Shown: piece after piece, positions 60,855 through 64,000 of the stretch
Position numbering within the stretch: the stretch's first letter is position 1
How the letters are laid out: each line of letters opens with the position of its first letter
Made by a program: the position numbers and the translations under genes
Source of the DNA: Eisenibacter elegans DSM 3317
Lineage (GTDB): Bacteria > Bacteroidota > Bacteroidia > Cytophagales > Microscillaceae
DNA: 64,000 nucleotides
NCBI RefSeq assembly: GCF_000430505.1
Contig: NZ_AUMD01000019.1
Location: 1-64,000, forward strand
Direction of reading: 5' to 3'
Notes under the pieces: model-generated
The model's database searches: none
Told to the model about the DNA's origin: nothing
Seen by the model: the letters and a program-made list of their open reading frames with translations, nothing else

Positions 60855-63578
60855 CTATTGTGTTAAAGATGTTGGGTTTTGGGAAACGACAGGGAGTTCT
60901 ATATAAAAGGTAGTGCCTTGGCCTATTTCGGATTCAAAGTAGATGCGACCTTCGTGTTTTTCAACTATTTTGCGGACAATATCCAACCCCAAGCCACTGC
61001 CTTCTCCTGCTTTTTTGGTCGTAAAGAAAGGGGAAAATATCTTATCGCGGATGTCTTCGGGGATGCCCGGCCCGCTATCGCCGATGGCTATTTTAATCAG
61101 CTCGGCCTCTTGCCAAGTCCGAACAGAGATAGTTCCCTTGCCTTTCATTGCCTGAATGGCATTGTGGATGATATTGGTCCATACTTGTACAATTTCGTCG
61201 GCATAGGTCATTGTTTCGGGTAGCCTCCCCATCTCTTTGACTACCTCCACGCCGTGTTTGAGTTGGTTGTAGTAGAGCGTCAGGGTCGTTTCTATGCTTT
61301 CGTTGATATTGGTCAGTTTTTGCTCACCGCTGTGGTCTTGTCGGGCAAAATTTTTGAGGGCAAAAATAATCTTTGAGGCGCGTTCGGTGGCCGTGTGAAT
61401 TGTTTGGTTGCTTCGAATAATGCTCGACATCTTGTGGGCACTTTTGATGATGTCTACCAGCTGTGGCGAATGAAGCCTTGCCAAGAGTCGTTCAACATTT
61501 TGATACACATTCATATCTACCAACAAGTCAGCAATATTCTGCGCTTCGCCAATTTGTTCTTTTTCAAGCGTTTCTATCAGTTCATACTTGGCGTTTCGTT
61601 TTTCTCTTGTTGTCAAGAGTTGTTGGGTTTCGAGTGCCTGCCCTACGAGTTTTTCAAAAAGCTGGCTCTCCTCATCACTCAGGGTTTTGAGGAAGGGCAG
61701 GTCTTGCCGCAACAGCTCTTCAAGAATATTGGTCATATTGCCGGACGAGGATCGGATGGCTCCCAGTGGGGTATTGATTTCGTGGGCTATATTGGCTACA
61801 AGCTGCCCTAAGGTGGCCATTTTTTCGGATTGGATCAATTGGCTTTGGGTGTTTTTCAGTTCGCTATAAGCTTTTTCCAGTTTTTCTTTTTGTGAAGCCA
61901 AGGCCTCTTGAGCGTCTTTCAACTCAGTTACATTTTGGCGGAGCTTGGTCTCAGAGTTTTTGATTTTTTTGAAAATCTCTTCTATAGCTTTTTGCTTTTC
62001 TACTGTCTCGCTCACATCCTGCACTGCCCCAATGACCATATGCTTGCCCTGTAGACTCTGAAAGGTTCGGACAAAGGCTTTGAAATAGCGCCATTCTTCT
62101 TGTTGTGGCAGCTTGAAGCGGTATTGGCAGGTGATAGGCTCTTCGAGATGCTCCTGAAGCGCTCTTTCAAACAAACGCTCGGGTACTTCACGGTCTTCGG
62201 GGTGGATATAATCCGAGAGCGCGTTGATCATCAAGTCTGGTGTCTCGTCTGAGGCAAACCCATAAAGTAAGGGCAGGTTGTTGGAGTATTGAAAATAGTT
62301 GGTCTGAGGGTCAATACGGAAGCTAGCGATGCTGGCCATACGTTCGGCTTCGGCCAGCAGTTCGGTCTGTTGTGCCAATATCCACGATTGTTCTTCGAGC
62401 GCCTCTTGTGTCGCGTGTAGCTCTTCTAAGTTTTGACGTAGCTCCTCTTCCGATGCGGCCAACTCTTCGTTTTTGGCTTTAAGACTTTCTTCATAGACCA
62501 CGTCTTGGGTAATGTCTGTATGAGAGCCAATAAATCGATAAGCCTGTCCGTTTTTGTCGCGCAGCGCCTTCCCCCTAGAGAGTATCCACGCATAGTTGCC
62601 ATTTTTGCGACGCAGGCGCATTTCTACCCGATACTCCGTGCGGTGGCCGTCGAGATAGTCTGTTACTTCTTGCCGAAACATATCAATATCCTCAGGGTGT
62701 ACCAATGCCTGTATTCCCTCGAAGCTATTGTCTACCTCTTCATCACTGTATCCCAGCATAGTTTTGATAGTTGGCGAAAAATACACGGTGTCTGTCCGTA
62801 GGTTCCAGTCCCATATCCCATCATTGACTCCTTGGATTGCCAAGTCAAAGCGCTCTTGTGCCTCTATGAGATGTTCTTGGGTTGTTTGGAGTTCTTCAAA
62901 ATTTTGGCGCAGCTCTTCTTCCGACGCTGCGAGTTTTTGGGCTTTTATCTGCGCATCTAGCTGTGCTTCCAACAAGCCTAGGGCATTCTTGCGGTTGGCA
63001 TCTGCATGCATAGCGCACAGCCAAGCACTCAAAATAGCCAAGCCAAACTGTAGGAAAATACCTATCAGCCCTGCCTCCTGAGTATAACTGATATAGTACT
63101 TGGCTAAGTGAGGCATAAATAATAAAGCCGTGGCAGCCATAATACCCAACTGATGTACGACAAATACCACGATATAAGGCACTATCACCCGACCATCTTG
63201 GTAGCGCATTATCAGGATGAGGTTGATGAAAAACACAAACTGTGCCTCTGACATTCCGTGTAGCTGGCCGATAATCTGTAAGGTAAATAATGCATATACC
63301 CCCCCTATCAACAAGCGAGAAGCCAAACGCTGTCTTACCAACAAGCGCGCAACCAAATACAATACCAAGGATACCCCGGTATAGCCAAAAACTAAGTACC
63401 AACTATTGGTAGTGTGAGCCGCCAAAATACCCAAAAGGGTGTATAAACCAAAGACCCAGTCTGTAACACGGTCGGCCTGTTGTTGGTGTTTTTGTAAATA
63501 TAGTTCGCTTTCTTGCTTCAGATAAAGCGAAAAGCGTCGAGAACGCTTTTTGGGCATTGATGAGGTGGTTGCTTCCAT
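60855..63578 (-). CDS. Membrane PAS/PAC sensor histidine kinase
   Basis: A 907-residue kinase, first gene of the operon. Residues about 40-200 hold six hydrophobic segments (a 7TM/MASE-like sensor part). The first PAS domain (FDLAIQGVNDGIWDWNLRTD) spans about 240-370, the second (ASIASFRIDPQTNYFQYSN) about 420-540, each linked by coiled coils with a repeated L-A-A-S-E-E-E-L-R-Q unit. HisKA reads SEKMATLGQLVANIAHEINT with the phospho-His in IAHEINTP, and HATPase shows NIIHNAIQAMKGKG, GDSGPGIPED and GSGLGLDIVRKI. Signal unknown. It is followed by three receiver genes, so the phosphate output is branched. No receiver domain is fused to the kinase itself. Confidence 0.92.
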   Translation of the reverse strand: MEATTSSMPKKRSRRFSLYLKQESELYLQKHQQQADRVTDWVFGLYTLLGILAAHTTNSWYLVFGYTGVSLVLYLVARLLVRQRLASRLLIGGVYALFTLQIIGQLHGMSEAQFVFFINLILIMRYQDGRVIVPYIVVFVVHQLGIMAATALLFMPHLAKYYISYTQEAGLIGIFLQFGLAILSAWLCAMHADANRKNALGLLEAQLDAQIKAQKLAASEEELRQNFEELQTTQEHLIEAQERFDLAIQGVNDGIWDWNLRTDTVYFSPTIKTMLGYSDEEVDNSFEGIQALVHPEDIDMFRQEVTDYLDGHRTEYRVEMRLRRKNGNYAWILSRGKALRDKNGQAYRFIGSHTDITQDVVYEESLKAKNEELAASEEELRQNLEELHATQEALEEQSWILAQQTELLAEAERMASIASFRIDPQTNYFQYSNNLPLLYGFASDETPDLMINALSDYIHPEDREVPERLFERALQEHLEEPITCQYRFKLPQQEEWRYFKAFVRTFQSLQGKHMVIGAVQDVSETVEKQKAIEEIFKKIKNSETKLRQNVTELKDAQEALASQKEKLEKAYSELKNTQSQLIQSEKMATLGQLVANIAHEINTPLGAIRSSSGNMTNILEELLRQDLPFLKTLSDEESQLFEKLVGQALETQQLLTTREKRNAKYELIETLEKEQIGEAQNIADLLVDMNVYQNVERLLARLHSPQLVDIIKSAHKMSSIIRSNQTIHTATERASKIIFALKNFARQDHSGEQKLTNINESIETTLTLYYNQLKHGVEVVKEMGRLPETMTYADEIVQVWTNIIHNAIQAMKGKGTISVRTWQEAELIKIAIGDSGPGIPEDIRDKIFSPFFTTKKAGEGSGLGLDIVRKIVEKHEGRIYFESEIGQGTTFYIELPVVSQNPTSLTQ

Positions 63579-64000
63579 ACAATCAAAAAATTAACGAACC
63601 TAAGGGGACAGAGAGCGCAAAAAACGATAATACATACAAAAGCTTAATACCTACTTACTGATGTTCGATGAATATTGGTTTGGGAAATTGGTATACTACT
63701 CCTTTGAGCATCGAGTAAGTTATTAAATAAAGGATATATTATTAATATAAAAATTTTATCTAAAAAAATTCTAATAATGAAAATCATTGATTTTGGATTG
63801 TAACCACAGTAAAAATATGGTAAACTTGGTCGGTACGGCTTTTTCTTTTTTGGGAAAATACACTGATACTGTTTCAAGTAACATTATGATATAGTTTAAC
63901 CAAATCAAGACGCTGATGGTTTCTATTTTACGCCAAACAGCTTGCAGACATCGATAAACAACGTGAATACTTCGGTTTTTATCAACAACCATTAACCAAC
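63579..64000. other. Upstream region of the histidine kinase operon, no credible gene
   Basis: AT-rich, with runs of A and T near 63720-63780. Open frames of 73-77 codons on the minus strand (63644-63877 and 63771-63992) overlap each other and show no family. The kinase promoter should lie here, but no TAnnTTTG/TTG pair on the minus strand was convincing. Confidence 0.3.

Noticed and set aside
63644-63992. Two overlapping open frames on the minus strand near the right edge
   Set aside because: Short, overlapping, in AT-rich DNA, with no recognisable domain or translation start context.
1-64000. tRNA and rRNA genes
   Set aside because: No cloverleaf with a T-loop GGTTCRA-type core or rRNA signature was recognised in the gaps by eye; a tRNA search tool would be decisive.

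Overview
The window looks like a chromosomal segment of a Bacteroidota bacterium, most likely of the Cytophagales/Flexibacter type. The evidence is a MurF-alanine racemase fusion, an Mpl-type Mur ligase, TonB-receptor and TlpA-like proteins, lipoproteins with short lipoboxes, TPR-linked histidine kinases, and promoters of the TAnnTTTG type with an upstream TTG box. No rRNA, tRNA, CRISPR array or complete IS/prophage was recognised. Species assignment is inference.

Layout. 1-9.9 kb (mostly minus strand): an edge fragment of an Rpn/PD-(D/E)XK protein, murF-alr, a glycosyltransferase with a small membrane protein, a TlpA-like thioredoxin, a STAS-like protein, Kdo transferase and a SulP transporter. 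10-18 kb: a DUF6090-like protein, a three-gene ABC exporter operon behind two promoter/operator-like elements, a decayed patch in which the start of a TonB receptor is joined to the tail of a PP2C phosphatase, and an arsR-acr3 arsenite operon. 18-25 kb: a solitary ParB-DNA methyltransferase fusion, nested miniature elements, two exported proteins, a DEDDh exonuclease and mpl. 25-34.3 kb: a stress-kinase locus, PrkA-like/SpoVR/YeaH/PrkA, in which two different PrkA-type ATPase-kinases flank the SpoVR and YeaH genes; a broken Rpn gene and a miniature element separate the last kinase from the rest. 34.8-50.6 kb: lipoprotein, hisH-hisA, DUF72, NDH-2, tricorn-like protease, TPR histidine kinase, Maf, ClC channel, 1-Cys peroxiredoxin, adenine deaminase. 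50.9-58.6 kb: a beta-barrel protein gene broken by a miniature element, M28 peptidase, TIGR02757 protein, thioredoxin, a TPR protein carrying only a histidine-kinase dimerisation segment, and an exported protein pair. 58.7-63.6 kb: a signalling operon of one large PAS histidine kinase, two single-domain receivers and a receiver-PP2C protein.

The most distinctive structure is a family of about 75-145 bp miniature inverted-repeat elements. There are at least eight copies in this window. The ends read CACGCCACTGGACATTTTT or close variants, the inside folds into a chain of hairpins, and several copies sit between 9-bp target duplications (one perfect, others 8/9 and 7/9). One copy interrupts the beta-barrel gene and another is nested inside an older copy. 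Remnants of Rpn-type genes occur at three places. Together these show a genome with active small mobile DNA and ongoing gene decay.
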